Assembly (NCBI RefSeq): GCF_018326265.1
Contig: NZ_AP023360.1
Span: 8,531,827 to 8,595,826, forward strand
Direction of reading: 5' to 3'
Length of the DNA stretch: 64,000 bases
Origin: Catellatospora sp. IY07-71
GTDB taxonomy: Bacteria; Actinomycetota; Actinomycetes; Mycobacteriales; Micromonosporaceae
In this document: piece after piece, positions 33,642-44,368 of the stretch
How the letters are laid out: each line of letters begins with the position of its first letter
Position numbering within the stretch: position 1 is the first letter of the stretch
The notes under the pieces: model-generated
Told to the model about the DNA's origin: nothing
Seen by the model: the letters and a program-made list of their open reading frames with translations, nothing else
Databases searched by the model: none
Translations under genes and position numbers: made by a program

Positions 33642-34937
33642 ATGAACAGCCCCCGGCAACGGCAATTCGTGATGGCCCTGGTCACCCTGGTGACCGTCGG
33701 CTCGACCCTGCTCGTCGCGACCGCGAACGGCCAGGCCGTCGCGCCCGAGCCGGAGCGCTGGACCGGCTCGTGGTCGGCGGCGCTGACCCCGGCCGGGGCG
33801 GGCAAGTCCAAGGACGGCTTCAGCGACCAGACCATCCGCATGTTCGTGCACACGTCGGTCGGCGGCAGCCAGGCCCGGATCCGGCTGTCCAACCGGTACG
33901 GCACCAAGCCGCTCACCATCGGGCACGCCACGCTCGCGCTGCCGTGGCCCGAGGCGGGCCCGGGCGATCTCAAGCCCGGCTCCATCCTGGACGCCACCTT
34001 CAACGGCCAGAAGTCGGTCACCATCCCCGCCGGCGGCAGCGCGGTCAGCGACCCGGTGACGATGGACGTCCCGGCCTCGCAGGACATCGCGGTCACCCTC
34101 TACCTGCCCACGCAGACCCCCGGGCCGGCCACCTGGCACCTGTACGCCCGCGAGACCGCCTACATCGGCACGGGCGACCACGCCACCTCCGCCAGCGGCG
34201 CGAAGCTCGCCGAGACGCGCAACAACTGGTACTACCTGACCGGCCTCGACGTGCTCAACCGCAGCGGCCAGGGCTCGATCGTGGTGCTCGGCGACTCGAT
34301 CACCGACGGGCTGAAGTCCACCGTCAACGCCGACCGCCGGTGGACCGACTACCTCGGCGCGCGGCTGGTCGAGGAGGCTCCCGAGGGCAGGGCGCCGGGC
34401 ATCCTCAACGCGGGCCTGTCCGGCAACCGGCTCACCCTCGACGGCGCCGACCTCGGCGTCAACGAGCTGGGCATGAACGGCTCGTCCCGGTTCCACTTCG
34501 ACGTGCTCGGGCAGACCGGGGTGCGCACCGTAATCCTGGCCCTGGGCATCAACGACGTGTGGCTCAGCCAGGACAGCGCCGACAACATCATCGCGCGCAT
34601 CCAGCAGCTGGCGTCGCTGGCCCGGCAGTCCGGCCTGAAGATCATCGTATGCACGCTGAGCCCGTGGAACGCGTTCGAGTCCGCGCCGGGCGTGGTCGCG
34701 TACACGCCGACGCTGGACTCGGTGCGGCTCACCGTGAACTCGTACATCCGCACCAGCACCGACTTCGACGGGGTCATCGACTTCGACGCCGCGCTGCGCG
34801 ACCCGGCCAACCCCACCAAACTGCGCCCCGAGTGGGACAGCGGCGACCACATCCACCCCAACGACGCCGGCAACGAGGCCATGGCCAAGGCCATCCCGCT
34901 GGACCTGCTGCTGGAAGACGACGAGGACGAGGACTGA
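33642..34937 (+). CDS. Secreted SGNH/GDSL-type hydrolase
   Basis: A 431-residue secreted hydrolase. A signal peptide (residues ~8-30, FVMALVTLVTVGSTLLVATA) is followed by a beta-sandwich-like N-terminal region (~40-210) and a C-terminal SGNH domain. The SGNH domain shows VVLGDSITDG (nucleophile), LSGNRL, GINDVW and the catalytic pair in DHIHPND. The start at 33642 was chosen because GAGGAG lies about 11 bases upstream; ATG 33609 is an alternative. It ends two bases before the P450 start. Confidence 0.88.
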   Translation: MNSPRQRQFVMALVTLVTVGSTLLVATANGQAVAPEPERWTGSWSAALTPAGAGKSKDGFSDQTIRMFVHTSVGGSQARIRLSNRYGTKPLTIGHATLALPWPEAGPGDLKPGSILDATFNGQKSVTIPAGGSAVSDPVTMDVPASQDIAVTLYLPTQTPGPATWHLYARETAYIGTGDHATSASGAKLAETRNNWYYLTGLDVLNRSGQGSIVVLGDSITDGLKSTVNADRRWTDYLGARLVEEAPEGRAPGILNAGLSGNRLTLDGADLGVNELGMNGSSRFHFDVLGQTGVRTVILALGINDVWLSQDSADNIIARIQQLASLARQSGLKIIVCTLSPWNAFESAPGVVAYTPTLDSVRLTVNSYIRTSTDFDGVIDFDAALRDPANPTKLRPEWDSGDHIHPNDAGNEAMAKAIPLDLLLEDDEDED

Positions 34938-34939
34938 CC

Positions 34940-36166
34940 ATGGCCGCCGAGGTCTCCCTCGCCTCGCTGCACACCGACGAGGTGCGCCGGGACCCGTACC
35001 CGTTCTACGCCGAGCTGCACCGGCGCGGCCCCGTCTGCAAGGTCGAGCCGGGCGACCGGTACAGCTATGTCGTGCACGGGTACGACGCCGCGGCCCACGT
35101 GCTGCGCGACTCGGCGACCTTCAAGGTGATGGACCAGACGCTGCTCGGCGCCAAGCCCACCTGGGAGGGCAATCAGGCGCACGCGGTCTTCATGAACTCG
35201 GTGTTCTTCACCAACGCGCCCCGGCACACCCGCATGCGCCGGATGTTCAACCAGACCTTCACCCCGCGCCGGATCGCCGCCCTGGAGCCCGCGGTCGAGC
35301 GGCTCACCGCGGAGCTGCTCGACCGGCTCGCCGAGCAGGCCGCCGGCGGCGCGAAGGTCGACTTCATGAGCGAGTTCGCCTTCCCGCTGCCCGCCAACGT
35401 GCTCGGCGAGCTGCTGGGCGTGCCGGAGGCCGACCGGGCCTGGTATCGCCCCCGCGCGCTCGCGCTCGGCGCGATCCTGGAGCTGGGCGGCGCGACCCCG
35501 GACAACGTCGCCGCGGCGAACACCGCCGCCGGGGAGATCACGGCGTACTTCGGCGAGCTGGCCGCGCGGCGCCGCCGGGACCCCCGCGACGACCTGATCA
35601 CGGCGCTGGTGCAGGCGACGGACGCCGACGGCGCCCCGATGTCCGAGGAGGAGCTGCTGGCCAACCTGATCGTGGTGTTCAACGCCGGCTTCGTCACCAC
35701 CACCCACCTGCTCGGCAACGGCCTCACCCTGCTGCTGGAGTGCCCGGAGGCGCTGGCCCGGCTGCGTGCCGACGCCTCGCTCACCCCACGCTACGTCGAG
35801 GAGATCCTGCGCTACGAGGTGCCCACGCACTTCTCCGTACGCTGGGCCGCCGCCGACAGCGAGGTCGCCGGGGTGCCCATCCCGGCCGGGTGCTGGGTGC
35901 TGGTGCTGCTCGCCGCCGCCAACCGCGACCCGACCCGGTTCGCGCACCCCGACGTGTTCGACCCCGACCGGACCGAGACGGCCACGCTCAGCTTCGGCGG
36001 CGGCGCGCACTACTGCCTCGGCGCGGCCCTGGCCCGGCTCGAAGGGCAGCGCGGCCTGGCCATGCTGCTGGACCGCTTCGCCGACATCCGCCTGGCCGCG
36101 CCGCCCGGCACCCCGCGCCAGCTCATGCTGCGCGGCCACGAGCAGCTCTGGCTCACCCTGTCCTGA
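34940..36166 (+). CDS. Cytochrome P450
   Basis: A 408-residue bacterial class I P450. The I-helix motif AGFVTT is at 249-254, ExxR at 288-291 (EEILRYE), and the haem-binding loop FGGGAHYCLG has its thiolate Cys359. All signature residues are intact. It depends on a ferredoxin and reductase that are not encoded here. It is co-transcribed with the secreted hydrolase (2-bp gap) and divergent from AL3, so it may tailor the product of that locus. The substrate is unknown. Confidence 0.92.
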   Translation: MAAEVSLASLHTDEVRRDPYPFYAELHRRGPVCKVEPGDRYSYVVHGYDAAAHVLRDSATFKVMDQTLLGAKPTWEGNQAHAVFMNSVFFTNAPRHTRMRRMFNQTFTPRRIAALEPAVERLTAELLDRLAEQAAGGAKVDFMSEFAFPLPANVLGELLGVPEADRAWYRPRALALGAILELGGATPDNVAAANTAAGEITAYFGELAARRRRDPRDDLITALVQATDADGAPMSEEELLANLIVVFNAGFVTTTHLLGNGLTLLLECPEALARLRADASLTPRYVEEILRYEVPTHFSVRWAAADSEVAGVPIPAGCWVLVLLAAANRDPTRFAHPDVFDPDRTETATLSFGGGAHYCLGAALARLEGQRGLAMLLDRFADIRLAAPPGTPRQLMLRGHEQLWLTLS

Positions 36167-36169
36167 CGC

Positions 36170-36568
36170 TCAGACCGCGGGCGGCTCCCCCGCGGGCACC
36201 ACGGTCCGGGGCGGCAGCTCGGTCTGGATCCGCTTCCAGTGGTACGCGTACACCGGCACCGCGATCGCCAGCGTGGTGCCCGAGGTGACCAGGCCCAGGA
36301 TGGCGTTGCGGCGCTGGGAGTCCTTCATCAGCTCCTGCTGGCGCTTCTGGTCCACCTCGAACGCCGCCTGCTCCGCCGGGGTGCACGCCCGGCCGCCCTG
36401 CACGTCCGCGCAGCGCGGCGGGTAGCCGTAGTAGCCGGGGTCCGGGTAGAACAGCTCGACAGCCGACCGGACCAGGCTGACCGCGGCGAAGATCGAGATC
36501 ACCAGGGTGATCAGGCAGACCAGGTAGAGATACAGGTTGCGCAGCGTCATACGGTCCTGGAAGGCCAT
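36170..36568 (-). CDS. Small membrane protein with two TM helices
   Basis: A 132-residue protein. One hydrophobic helix (LYLYLVCLITLVISIFAAVS) is near the N-terminus and another (ILGLVTSGTTLAIAVPVYAY) near the C-terminus. They flank an extracytoplasmic or cytosolic segment with a Tyr/Pro-rich stretch and two Cys. The ATG at 36568 has GAGGAG five bases upstream. The stop is four bases from the convergent P450 stop. No family is recognised. Confidence 0.65.
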   Translation of the reverse strand: MAFQDRMTLRNLYLYLVCLITLVISIFAAVSLVRSAVELFYPDPGYYGYPPRCADVQGGRACTPAEQAAFEVDQKRQQELMKDSQRRNAILGLVTSGTTLAIAVPVYAYHWKRIQTELPPRTVVPAGEPPAV

Positions 36569-36679
36569 CACGGCTCCTCGGTCCGGGGCCGGCGCCGGAC
36601 GCCGGTGCCTGTGCGTATTGTCCAACGCCGACCGGCCTGCCGGCCACGGAACGCTGCTCTTGGACGGGCGCGGTCCCGG

Positions 36680-36802
36680 TCAGCGGATGATCAGGTTCAG
36701 GCCGATCGTGCAGACGACCGAGAGCAGGATCGACACGAGGATCATGGCGAGGCAGCCCCACGCCCCACCCAACGGCCTGACCTCGGTGTTCCCGATACGC
36801 AT
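36680..36802 (-). CDS. Very small single-helix membrane protein
   Basis: A 40-residue frame: MRIGNTEVRPLGGAWGC, then a hydrophobic helix AMILVSILLSVVCTIGLNLI and a terminal Arg. A GGGGAGG lies about nine bases before the ATG at 36802; an ATG at 36811 is in frame but sits directly on that RBS. The layout is typical of small actinobacterial membrane proteins. Function is unknown. Confidence 0.5.
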   Translation of the reverse strand: MRIGNTEVRPLGGAWGCLAMILVSILLSVVCTIGLNLIIR

Positions 36803-36829
36803 ACCCACCATCCTCCCCTGCCCGCGTGC

Positions 36830-36896
36830 GATGATCGCCGTTCCGTGTCAAGATCTGCGGTCCCAATCCACGTTTGGACACGAACTCGCGATCATC
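36830..36896. repeat. Dispersed palindrome, family B (copy 2)
   Basis: Outer arms GATGATCGC/GCGATCATC and inner CGTGTC/GACACG form a hairpin-like element between the small membrane protein gene and the glucokinase gene. Confidence 0.8.
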
Positions 36897-36936
36897 CCCG
36901 CCCGGCCGCCAGCCCGGCGGCCCAGCTGAGTGGGTT

Positions 36937-37674
36937 TCAGCCGTTTTCGGCGGCGGCGAGGGCTGCACCGATGATGCCGGCCTCGTTGAGCAGGACCGCG
37001 GGCACGACCGGGGTCCGCAGGTCGATGAGCGGCAGGAACTTCTCGGACTTCTTGCTCACCCCGCCGCCGATGATGATCAGGTCGGGGTTGAGCAGCTTCT
37101 CGATCTCCCTGAGGTACTCCTCGACGTGCTTGGCCCACTTGCCCCAGCCCAGCTTGTCCACCTCGCGCGCGTGCGCCGACGCCTTCTCCTCGGCGTCCTC
37201 CCCGTCGAGCTGGATGTGCCCGAACTCGGTGTTCGGCACCAGCCGGTCGTCGATGAAGATCGCGCTGCCGATGCCGGTGCCCAGCGTCAGCATCACCGTG
37301 ACACCCTTGCGGCCGCGGCCCGCACCGAAGCGCATCTCCGCGATCCCGGCCGCGTCGGCGTCGTTGAGCAGCGTCACCGGCACGCCCACCGCCTGCGCGA
37401 ACAGGTCCTGCGCGGGCACGCCCAGCCACGACTTGTCCACGTTGGCGGCCGTGCGGGTCACCCCGCCCAGCACCACCCCGGGAAACGTGATCCCGACCCG
37501 CTCGGCGACCCCGAACTGCCCCGCCACCTCCGCGACGGCGGCCACCACCCGGTTCACGTCGGACGGCTGCGGGGTCTCCACCCGGAACCGCTCACCGGCC
37601 AGAGTGCCCTGAGTGACGTCCACCGGAGCGCCCTTGATGCCGGACCCGCCGATGTCGATGCCGAGGATCGCCAT
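36937..37674 (-). CDS. ppgK: Polyphosphate glucokinase (ROK family)
   Basis: A 245-residue sugar kinase that phosphorylates glucose with polyphosphate or ATP. The phosphate-binding motif [11 protein letters not shown] opens the protein, GITFPGVV and LLNDADAAG bind glucose, and [10 protein letters not shown] is the second phosphate motif. The length and N-terminus fit PpgK of actinobacteria rather than the longer ROK regulators. The ATG start is at 37674. A family-A repeat lies immediately upstream. This is central carbon metabolism. Confidence 0.92.
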   Translation of the reverse strand: MAILGIDIGGSGIKGAPVDVTQGTLAGERFRVETPQPSDVNRVVAAVAEVAGQFGVAERVGITFPGVVLGGVTRTAANVDKSWLGVPAQDLFAQAVGVPVTLLNDADAAGIAEMRFGAGRGRKGVTVMLTLGTGIGSAIFIDDRLVPNTEFGHIQLDGEDAEEKASAHAREVDKLGWGKWAKHVEEYLREIEKLLNPDLIIIGGGVSKKSEKFLPLIDLRTPVVPAVLLNEAGIIGAALAAAENG

Positions 37675-37687
37675 ACCGCCAGTCTAG

Positions 37688-37740
37688 AAGGAAGGGCACC
37701 TTCTTAACGTTTTCCGTAGTAGAAGGTGCCCTTCTTAACG
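37688..37740. repeat. Dispersed palindromic repeat, family A (copy 2)
   Basis: Arms GAAGGGCACCTTCTTAACG and AGAAGGTGCCCTTCTTAACG surround TTTTCCGTAGT. It lies between the ppgK start and the stop of the phosphotransferase-like gene. Confidence 0.9.
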
Positions 37741-37797
37741 CCTCCCTGGTGGCGCCCATGCCTCGCCGGGCGCTGCGGGGCACGGGGTTCCGGCTGG

Positions 37798-38949
37798 TCA
37801 GCGGGCGGCCCGGGAGATGCCGGCGAGGGACTCGCGCAGCAGGGCGGGGCGGTGCTCGCCGTGGGCGTACTCGGCCAGCGCCACGCTGAGGAAGACGGCC
37901 AGCACACGCGCCCGTGCCTCGCGCTCCGGCGGGACCGGACCGTACGCGTCCAGCAGCGCGGCGCGGGCGTCGCCGGTGAAGCCGCCGAACGCCAGGGACA
38001 GGTCCAGGGCGGGGTCGCCCAGGCACACGTCGCCCCAGTCGATGACGCCCGCCGCGCGGCCGGCACCGTCCAGGAGCAGGTGGCGCTGGTGCAGGTCGCC
38101 GTGTACGAGCACGGGTGCGCCGTCCGGCGGGCCGAGCCGGGCCGCCTCGTCGAGCAGGGTGTACACGGCGGGGTCGGGCTGCCAGATGCCGTGCGCTGCC
38201 ACTCGGTCGAGGCGCTCGCGCGCCATCGGTGCCCGTACCGACGGATTGCCGCGTCCCATGGGATCGATCGGCAGCACTGCCCGTGGCCCGTCCGCCCCGC
38301 CATCGGATGCGGCTGCGCGGAGACCGGACGCGGGGCCGCCGAGACCAGGCACCGGTGCTGGCGTGCCGGTGCTCGACATGGGGCCGGTGCCGGACGTGGG
38401 GCCGGTGTCGGTGCCGGACGTGGGGCCGGTGCCGGTGCCGGGCATAGGGCCGGTGCCGGGCATAGGGCCGGGGCCGGTGCCGGGTACGCCGGTCGGCGTG
38501 TCCGGGCGTCCCACCGCCAGGGCGGCGGCGAGGGCGGGGTCGTGGAGGGCGCGCAGGAACGCGCCCAGGTCGGCCGCGGCGGCGACCCGGGCTTCGTCGG
38601 GCAGGACGGAGTCGGCCAGCTCGACGCCGGGCAGTAGCCGGGCCCCCCAGTACGGCCACGGGTAGCCGCCGGCCGGTTCGCCGATCAACTCCGGACACGG
38701 CACCGGCAGCGGGAGCCGCCCGGTCAGCCGGGGCAGCATCGCCGTCTCGTGCGCCAGGAGCTTCAGCGCGATCGCCCGGCGCGGAAACCGGAACACCCAC
38801 TCGCCGCCGACCAGGTGCACCGTGTTGTCCCAGCCGGTGGCGAACGGCGTCACCCTCAGCCCGCGCAGTCGCGGGAACCGTGCGCCGATCAGCTCGGCCG
38901 CCTGCGCCGCGCCGACCTCATGCTCAGCGGCCCACTCAGGGACACTCAT
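37798..38949 (-). CDS. Aminoglycoside-phosphotransferase-like kinase with repeat insertion
   Basis: A 383-residue protein of the APH/choline-kinase fold. It has an ATP-binding N-lobe (GWDNTVHLVGGEWVFRFPRR), the catalytic loop VLVHGDLHQRHLLLD and a following VIDWGDVCLGDPALDL. Between the lobes sits a low-complexity Gly/Thr/Pro insertion (about residues 155-190) encoded by a minisatellite. The ATG at 38949 begins MSVPEWAA. The substrate is unknown; many such proteins are not resistance enzymes. Confidence 0.85.
   Translation of the reverse strand: MSVPEWAAEHEVGAAQAAELIGARFPRLRGLRVTPFATGWDNTVHLVGGEWVFRFPRRAIALKLLAHETAMLPRLTGRLPLPVPCPELIGEPAGGYPWPYWGARLLPGVELADSVLPDEARVAAAADLGAFLRALHDPALAAALAVGRPDTPTGVPGTGPGPMPGTGPMPGTGTGPTSGTDTGPTSGTGPMSSTGTPAPVPGLGGPASGLRAAASDGGADGPRAVLPIDPMGRGNPSVRAPMARERLDRVAAHGIWQPDPAVYTLLDEAARLGPPDGAPVLVHGDLHQRHLLLDGAGRAAGVIDWGDVCLGDPALDLSLAFGGFTGDARAALLDAYGPVPPEREARARVLAVFLSVALAEYAHGEHRPALLRESLAGISRAAR
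38381..38484. repeat. Minisatellite inside the phosphotransferase-like gene
   Basis: About five imperfect copies of a GGGCCGGTGCCGG-containing unit, in frame, encoding the GTGP(M/T)(P/S) repeats of the insertion. Copy number probably varies between strains. Confidence 0.8.
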
Positions 38950-39010
38950 CCGTACTCCCCCCGAAGTCTTGGCGAGCCCCGCGCACTCGCCGCGCGGCCA
39001 CGCCGTCGAA

Positions 39011-39071
39011 GATCGGTGTTTCGTGTCGAAACCCTGCGCAGAACCGCAGATCTTGACACGAACCCGCGATC
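39011..39071. repeat. Dispersed palindrome, family B (copy 3)
   Basis: GATCGGTGTTTCGTGTC and GACACGAACCCGCGATC form the arms. It lies upstream of the phosphotransferase-like gene and next to family-A copy 3. Confidence 0.8.
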
Positions 39072-39107
39072 TTGGCACGTCACCGCGGCGGCACGGTCCC
39101 GTGGCGC

Positions 39108-39139
39108 GTTAAGAAGGGCACCTTCTACTACGGATAGCG

Positions 39140-39159
<20 letters not shown>
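39108..39159. repeat. Dispersed palindromic repeat, family A (copy 3)
   Basis: A full copy whose right arm overlaps the 3' end of the PLP decarboxylase gene. The stop codon and the last residues (EGRAPS) of that protein are repeat-derived. Confidence 0.9.
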
Positions 39160-40531
<1,372 letters not shown>

Positions 40532-40608
40532 ACCTTGCACTCTGCTACATCGCCGGGCCGGGCATCGACCGGCGGGCGAATGGGAGCGCTTCCAGGTAGG
40601 GTCGCGCC

Positions 40609-41217
40609 ATGACGATCATCCGTCCCTACCGCCCCGGCGATCGCGACGACCTGTACGACATCTGCATCCGCACCGCCCACCTCGGCGGCGACGCCCGGCC
40701 GCACTACCGCGACCCGGGCATCCTGCCCGAGATCTTCGCCGGGCCGTACGCCCACCTGGAGCCGCAGTTCGCGTTCGTGCTCGCCGACGCCGACGACCGG
40801 GCGGTGGGATACGTGCTCGCCACCGGCGACACCGCGTCCTTCGTGGAGCGGTTCCGCCGTGAGTGGCTGCCGCTGGTCGCCGACCGCTACCCGCCGCTGG
40901 ACGGCGCCGAGCCGCGCGACGGCGACGAGGTCATGCGGGACCTGCTGCACCGGCCGGAGCGGATGATCGTGCCGGAGCTGGCGGCGTACCCGGCGCACCT
41001 GCACATCGACCTGCTGCCGGAGCATCAGCGCCAGGGACACGGCCGCTCGCTGATCGGGCGGCTGGTGCTGGCGCTGCAGGAGGCCGGGGTGCCCGCCGTG
41101 CACCTGGGCATGGCCTCCGAGAACACCGCCGCCCGCGCGTTCTACGACCGGCTAGGCATGCACGTCATCGACGTCCCCGGCGCCGGAACCCTCACGTACC
41201 TGGGGCTCAAGCTCTGA
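40609..41217 (+). CDS. GNAT-family N-acetyltransferase
   Basis: A 202-residue GNAT protein. The acetyl-CoA pyrophosphate loop is visible as LLPEHQRQGHGRSLIGRL, followed by GMASENTAARAFYDRLGM. The N-terminal MTIIRPYRPGDRDDLYDIC is typical. The substrate is unknown; related proteins are similar to the C-terminal acetyltransferase-like domain of O-GlcNAcases. It is divergent from the decarboxylase gene. Confidence 0.88.
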   Translation: MTIIRPYRPGDRDDLYDICIRTAHLGGDARPHYRDPGILPEIFAGPYAHLEPQFAFVLADADDRAVGYVLATGDTASFVERFRREWLPLVADRYPPLDGAEPRDGDEVMRDLLHRPERMIVPELAAYPAHLHIDLLPEHQRQGHGRSLIGRLVLALQEAGVPAVHLGMASENTAARAFYDRLGMHVIDVPGAGTLTYLGLKL

Positions 41218-41361
41218 CCGGACCCGGACCCGACGCCCGCCCGCTCGGCACACCGGCCGGACAGACGCAGAAGTTCGAGACATGTGCATCAGACGATCGG
41301 CTGGCAAAGGGTGGACACTCCCGCGGTTGAGGCGTGGGGGTGCGAACCGGAAGCTGTGGCG

Positions 41362-42540
41362 GTGGGCCGACACATCGCGTTCGTCAACGCGCCGACGGTC
41401 GGTGAGGTGTACCCGACCCTGCCGATCGTGGCCGAGCTGGTCCGGCGGGGCCACCGGGTCAGCTACGCCACCGTCGAGGCGCGGGCCGAGGCGGTCGCGG
41501 CGACCGGCGCGCGGGTCGTGGCGTACACGTCCAGCCTGCCCGGCGAGAGCGACCGCGGGCTGACCCGGCCGGACCGGGCCGACTACATCACCGCCGTACG
41601 GGAGGGCTTCCTCGGCGAGGCCCGTGCGACGTTTCCACAGCTCGCGCCGTACTTCCGGGACGACCGGCCGGAGCTGGTCGTGTACGGGACGCAGAGCCTG
41701 GCGGGACGCCTCGTCGCGCTGCGCGAGGGGCTGCCCGCGGTGCAGTTCCAGAGCTTCCTGGCCGCCAACGAGCACTGGTCGATCGCCCGGCACCTCGGCC
41801 TGACCGTCACGCCCCGGCCCGGCCTGCCCGATCATCAGGCGCAGCTCGACGGATACGTGGCGGGCGAGGGGTTCGACCCCGAGGTGGTGCGGACCTTCCA
41901 GCCGGTGGCACAGCTGCTGCTCTACCCCCGGTTCATGCAGTACCGGGCGGAGACGTTCGGGCCGGACCGGCACTTCACCGGGCCGTGCACCGGGCCGCGG
42001 CCGTTCCAGGAACGCTGGTCGCCCGCCGATCCGGACCGGCCGGTGGTGCTGGTGTCGCTCGGCACCGTGTACAACCGGCTGCCCGGCTTCTACCGCACCT
42101 GCGTGGAGGCGTTCACGGGCAGCGGCTGGCAGCTCGTGCTCGCGGTCGGCGAGCGGACCGACCCGGCCGAGCTGGGTCCGGTGCCCGCCGACGTGACCGT
42201 GGCGGCCAGCGTGCCGCAGCTCGACGTGCTGGCGCACGCGGCGGTGTTCGTCACGCACGCGGGCATGGGCGGCATCCAGGAGGCGATCCGGGCGGGCGTG
42301 CCGATGCTGACCCTGGCCCAGACGCCCGAGCAGGAGGTCAACGCGCAACGGGTGGCCGAGCTGGGCGCGGCCGTCCCGCTCGATCCGGCTTCGCTCACCT
42401 CGGCCGGGCTGCGCTCAGCGGTGGAGCGGCTGACGGCCGACCGGGGCGTGCGCGAGGCCGTGGCGGGCCTCCAGGCGGAGATCCTGACCTGCGGCGGTGC
42501 TCCCCTGGCAGCGGATGTCGTCGAGTCCGCCCTGGCGTGA
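41362..42540 (+). CDS. Macrolide-type (GT1/MGT) glycosyltransferase
   Basis: A 392-residue GT-B enzyme that would transfer a sugar from an NDP-sugar to a small-molecule acceptor. The N-terminal acceptor domain begins HIAFVNAPTVGEVYPTLP. The C-terminal donor-binding motif reads VFVTHAGMGGIQEAIRAGVPMLTLAQTPEQ. The GTG start at 41362 has GGAAG upstream; longer in-frame starts add unrelated residues. Similar proteins glycosylate and inactivate macrolides or decorate metabolites. It ends just before family-A copy 4. Confidence 0.88.
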   Translation: MGRHIAFVNAPTVGEVYPTLPIVAELVRRGHRVSYATVEARAEAVAATGARVVAYTSSLPGESDRGLTRPDRADYITAVREGFLGEARATFPQLAPYFRDDRPELVVYGTQSLAGRLVALREGLPAVQFQSFLAANEHWSIARHLGLTVTPRPGLPDHQAQLDGYVAGEGFDPEVVRTFQPVAQLLLYPRFMQYRAETFGPDRHFTGPCTGPRPFQERWSPADPDRPVVLVSLGTVYNRLPGFYRTCVEAFTGSGWQLVLAVGERTDPAELGPVPADVTVAASVPQLDVLAHAAVFVTHAGMGGIQEAIRAGVPMLTLAQTPEQEVNAQRVAELGAAVPLDPASLTSAGLRSAVERLTADRGVREAVAGLQAEILTCGGAPLAADVVESALA

Positions 42541-42576
42541 ACGCGTGTCGCCGCAGTGCGCTCCCCTTGGCGCGAG

Positions 42577-42628
42577 GTTAAGAAGGGCACCTTCTACTAC
42601 GGAAAACGATAAAAAGGTGCCCTTCCTT
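42577..42628. repeat. Dispersed palindromic repeat, family A (copy 4)
   Basis: It lies between the convergent glycosyltransferase and AL4 genes, touching the AL4 stop codon. It could double as a bidirectional terminator. Confidence 0.9.
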
Positions 42629-44178
42629 TAGCCGGTGGCGGTGGCGGTGCGGCGGGCGCGGAGGGCCTTCTTGTCGATCTTGCCGACGTCGGTGAGGGGG
42701 AGGTCGCGGACGAACTCGACGGCGTACGGGGCCCAGAGCTCGTTGAGTTCGGCGACGGCCCACTGGCGGAGCTGGGCGGGGGTCACCTGGGCGTCGGGAG
42801 CGGGCACGACGAAGGCGTACACGGCCTCGCCCATGGACTCGTGCGGCACGCCGATGACGGCGGCGGCCCGGACCTGCGGGTGGCGCAGCAGGGTGTCCTC
42901 GACCGTGCGGGAGTACACGTTCGTCGAGGTCTGGCCGGTGACGATCATGTCTTTGAGCCGGTCGACCAGGAACAGGTAACCGTCGTCGTCGAAGCGGCCC
43001 AGGTCGCCGGTGCGCAGCCAGCCGTCCACGATGGTGCGAGCGGTCAGCTCGGCCTGGCCCCAGTAGCCGGACGTCATCAGCGCCGCCCGCACCCACACCT
43101 CGCCGACCTCCCCGGCCGGCAGCGGCGTCCCGTCGCCACCGCGGATCTCCACCCTGACGCCGGGGTACGGCCGCCCGCACGAGCCGAGCCGCTCCGGGTG
43201 CGCCGGGTCGTGCGCCAGGTTCGGGTACGCGGCGATGAAGGTGGCTTCACTCATGCCGTACACCGGGCGCAGCACCGAGCCGAAGCGCTCGATCGCCTCG
43301 GCGAGCCGGGACGGGGCCGCCGCGCTGCCCGCGCAGGACAGCGTGAGCAGGCTGGACGTGTCCGTCTTGGGCAGCCGCGGGTGGTCGAGCACCTGGTAGA
43401 GCATGGGCGGCGGCAAGGTCGCGCTGGTGATGCGCTCCTGCTCCAGGGTGGCCAGGAAGTCCTCCGGATGGAACCGGTCGTGCAGCACCAGCACCCCGCC
43501 GGTGAACAGCGTGATCATCGCGGCGACCTGCTGGCTGGAGTGCCAGAACCCGCCGACCGCGAGGTGCCGCAGCGGCCGGCCGTCGGTCACCTGGTAGCTG
43601 GCCGCGACCGCCTGCACCGCCTTGAAGAAGGTGTGCCGGTGGTGGACCAGCTTCGGCCGGCCGGTGGTGCCGCCGGTCTGGAACAGCGACTGCGGCTCGC
43701 GGATCGACGGCGGCAGCCCGAGCTGCGCCGCGCCCGGCAGGCGCGGCGCGGACAGGTCCGGGCCGGGTCCGGCGCCGAAGCAGAACACGCCCAACTCGCC
43801 CGCGCCGTACGCGAGCTGCTCCCCGAGCGGACCATGGGTGCGCGCGTCGTACACGAACGCGTCGACGCCGGCCAGGCCGAGGTAGTCCGCGCACAGCGCC
43901 GGGGGCGCGTTGGGCGCCAGCCACACCGAGCGGCAGCCGAGCAGGTGCAGCGCGAACTGCACCTGCACCGACTCCGGCGGGTTGCCGGCAAGCACGGCGA
44001 CCGCGGAGGAGGAGCGGACGCCGTGCTCGTACAGGGTCGCCGCCATGTCGCGGATCCCGGCGGCCAGCTCGGCGTACGTGATCCGGCGGGCGCCGTACAC
44101 GATCGCCTCCGCCGTGCCGAACCCGTCGAAGACGGCCAGCGCCTGGGCTGCGTAGTTTTCCTGGTCGCGCTGGTCCAT
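42628..44178 (-). CDS. AMP-dependent ligase/acyl-CoA synthetase AL4
   Basis: A 516-residue ANL enzyme, a clear paralogue of AL3. It shares the NYAAQAL start, LFQTGGTTGRPKLVHH, VYGMSEATF, WLRTGDLGRFD and GKIDKKALR. The ATG at 44178 has GGGAG eight bases upstream. It stands alone, convergent with the glycosyltransferase. The parallel with AL3 suggests the same class of acid as substrate. Confidence 0.85.
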   Translation of the reverse strand: MDQRDQENYAAQALAVFDGFGTAEAIVYGARRITYAELAAGIRDMAATLYEHGVRSSSAVAVLAGNPPESVQVQFALHLLGCRSVWLAPNAPPALCADYLGLAGVDAFVYDARTHGPLGEQLAYGAGELGVFCFGAGPGPDLSAPRLPGAAQLGLPPSIREPQSLFQTGGTTGRPKLVHHRHTFFKAVQAVAASYQVTDGRPLRHLAVGGFWHSSQQVAAMITLFTGGVLVLHDRFHPEDFLATLEQERITSATLPPPMLYQVLDHPRLPKTDTSSLLTLSCAGSAAAPSRLAEAIERFGSVLRPVYGMSEATFIAAYPNLAHDPAHPERLGSCGRPYPGVRVEIRGGDGTPLPAGEVGEVWVRAALMTSGYWGQAELTARTIVDGWLRTGDLGRFDDDGYLFLVDRLKDMIVTGQTSTNVYSRTVEDTLLRHPQVRAAAVIGVPHESMGEAVYAFVVPAPDAQVTPAQLRQWAVAELNELWAPYAVEFVRDLPLTDVGKIDKKALRARRTATATG

Positions 44179-44368
44179 GCCGGACACTCCCGTGGCTCGA
44201 CCGAATCCCTCGCGCATCCTGTCGACGTTGGCCGGCGCGCACTCCGAACCGGCACCATAGCGCCCGTAACGAGATCGCAACCATTAGTCAACTATGGATA
44301 TGCGAGCGGCTCCTCAGTGGACGCGCACCAGTGCGGACTGTGGTATAGAGCGCTTTCTCAGCCGCGGC

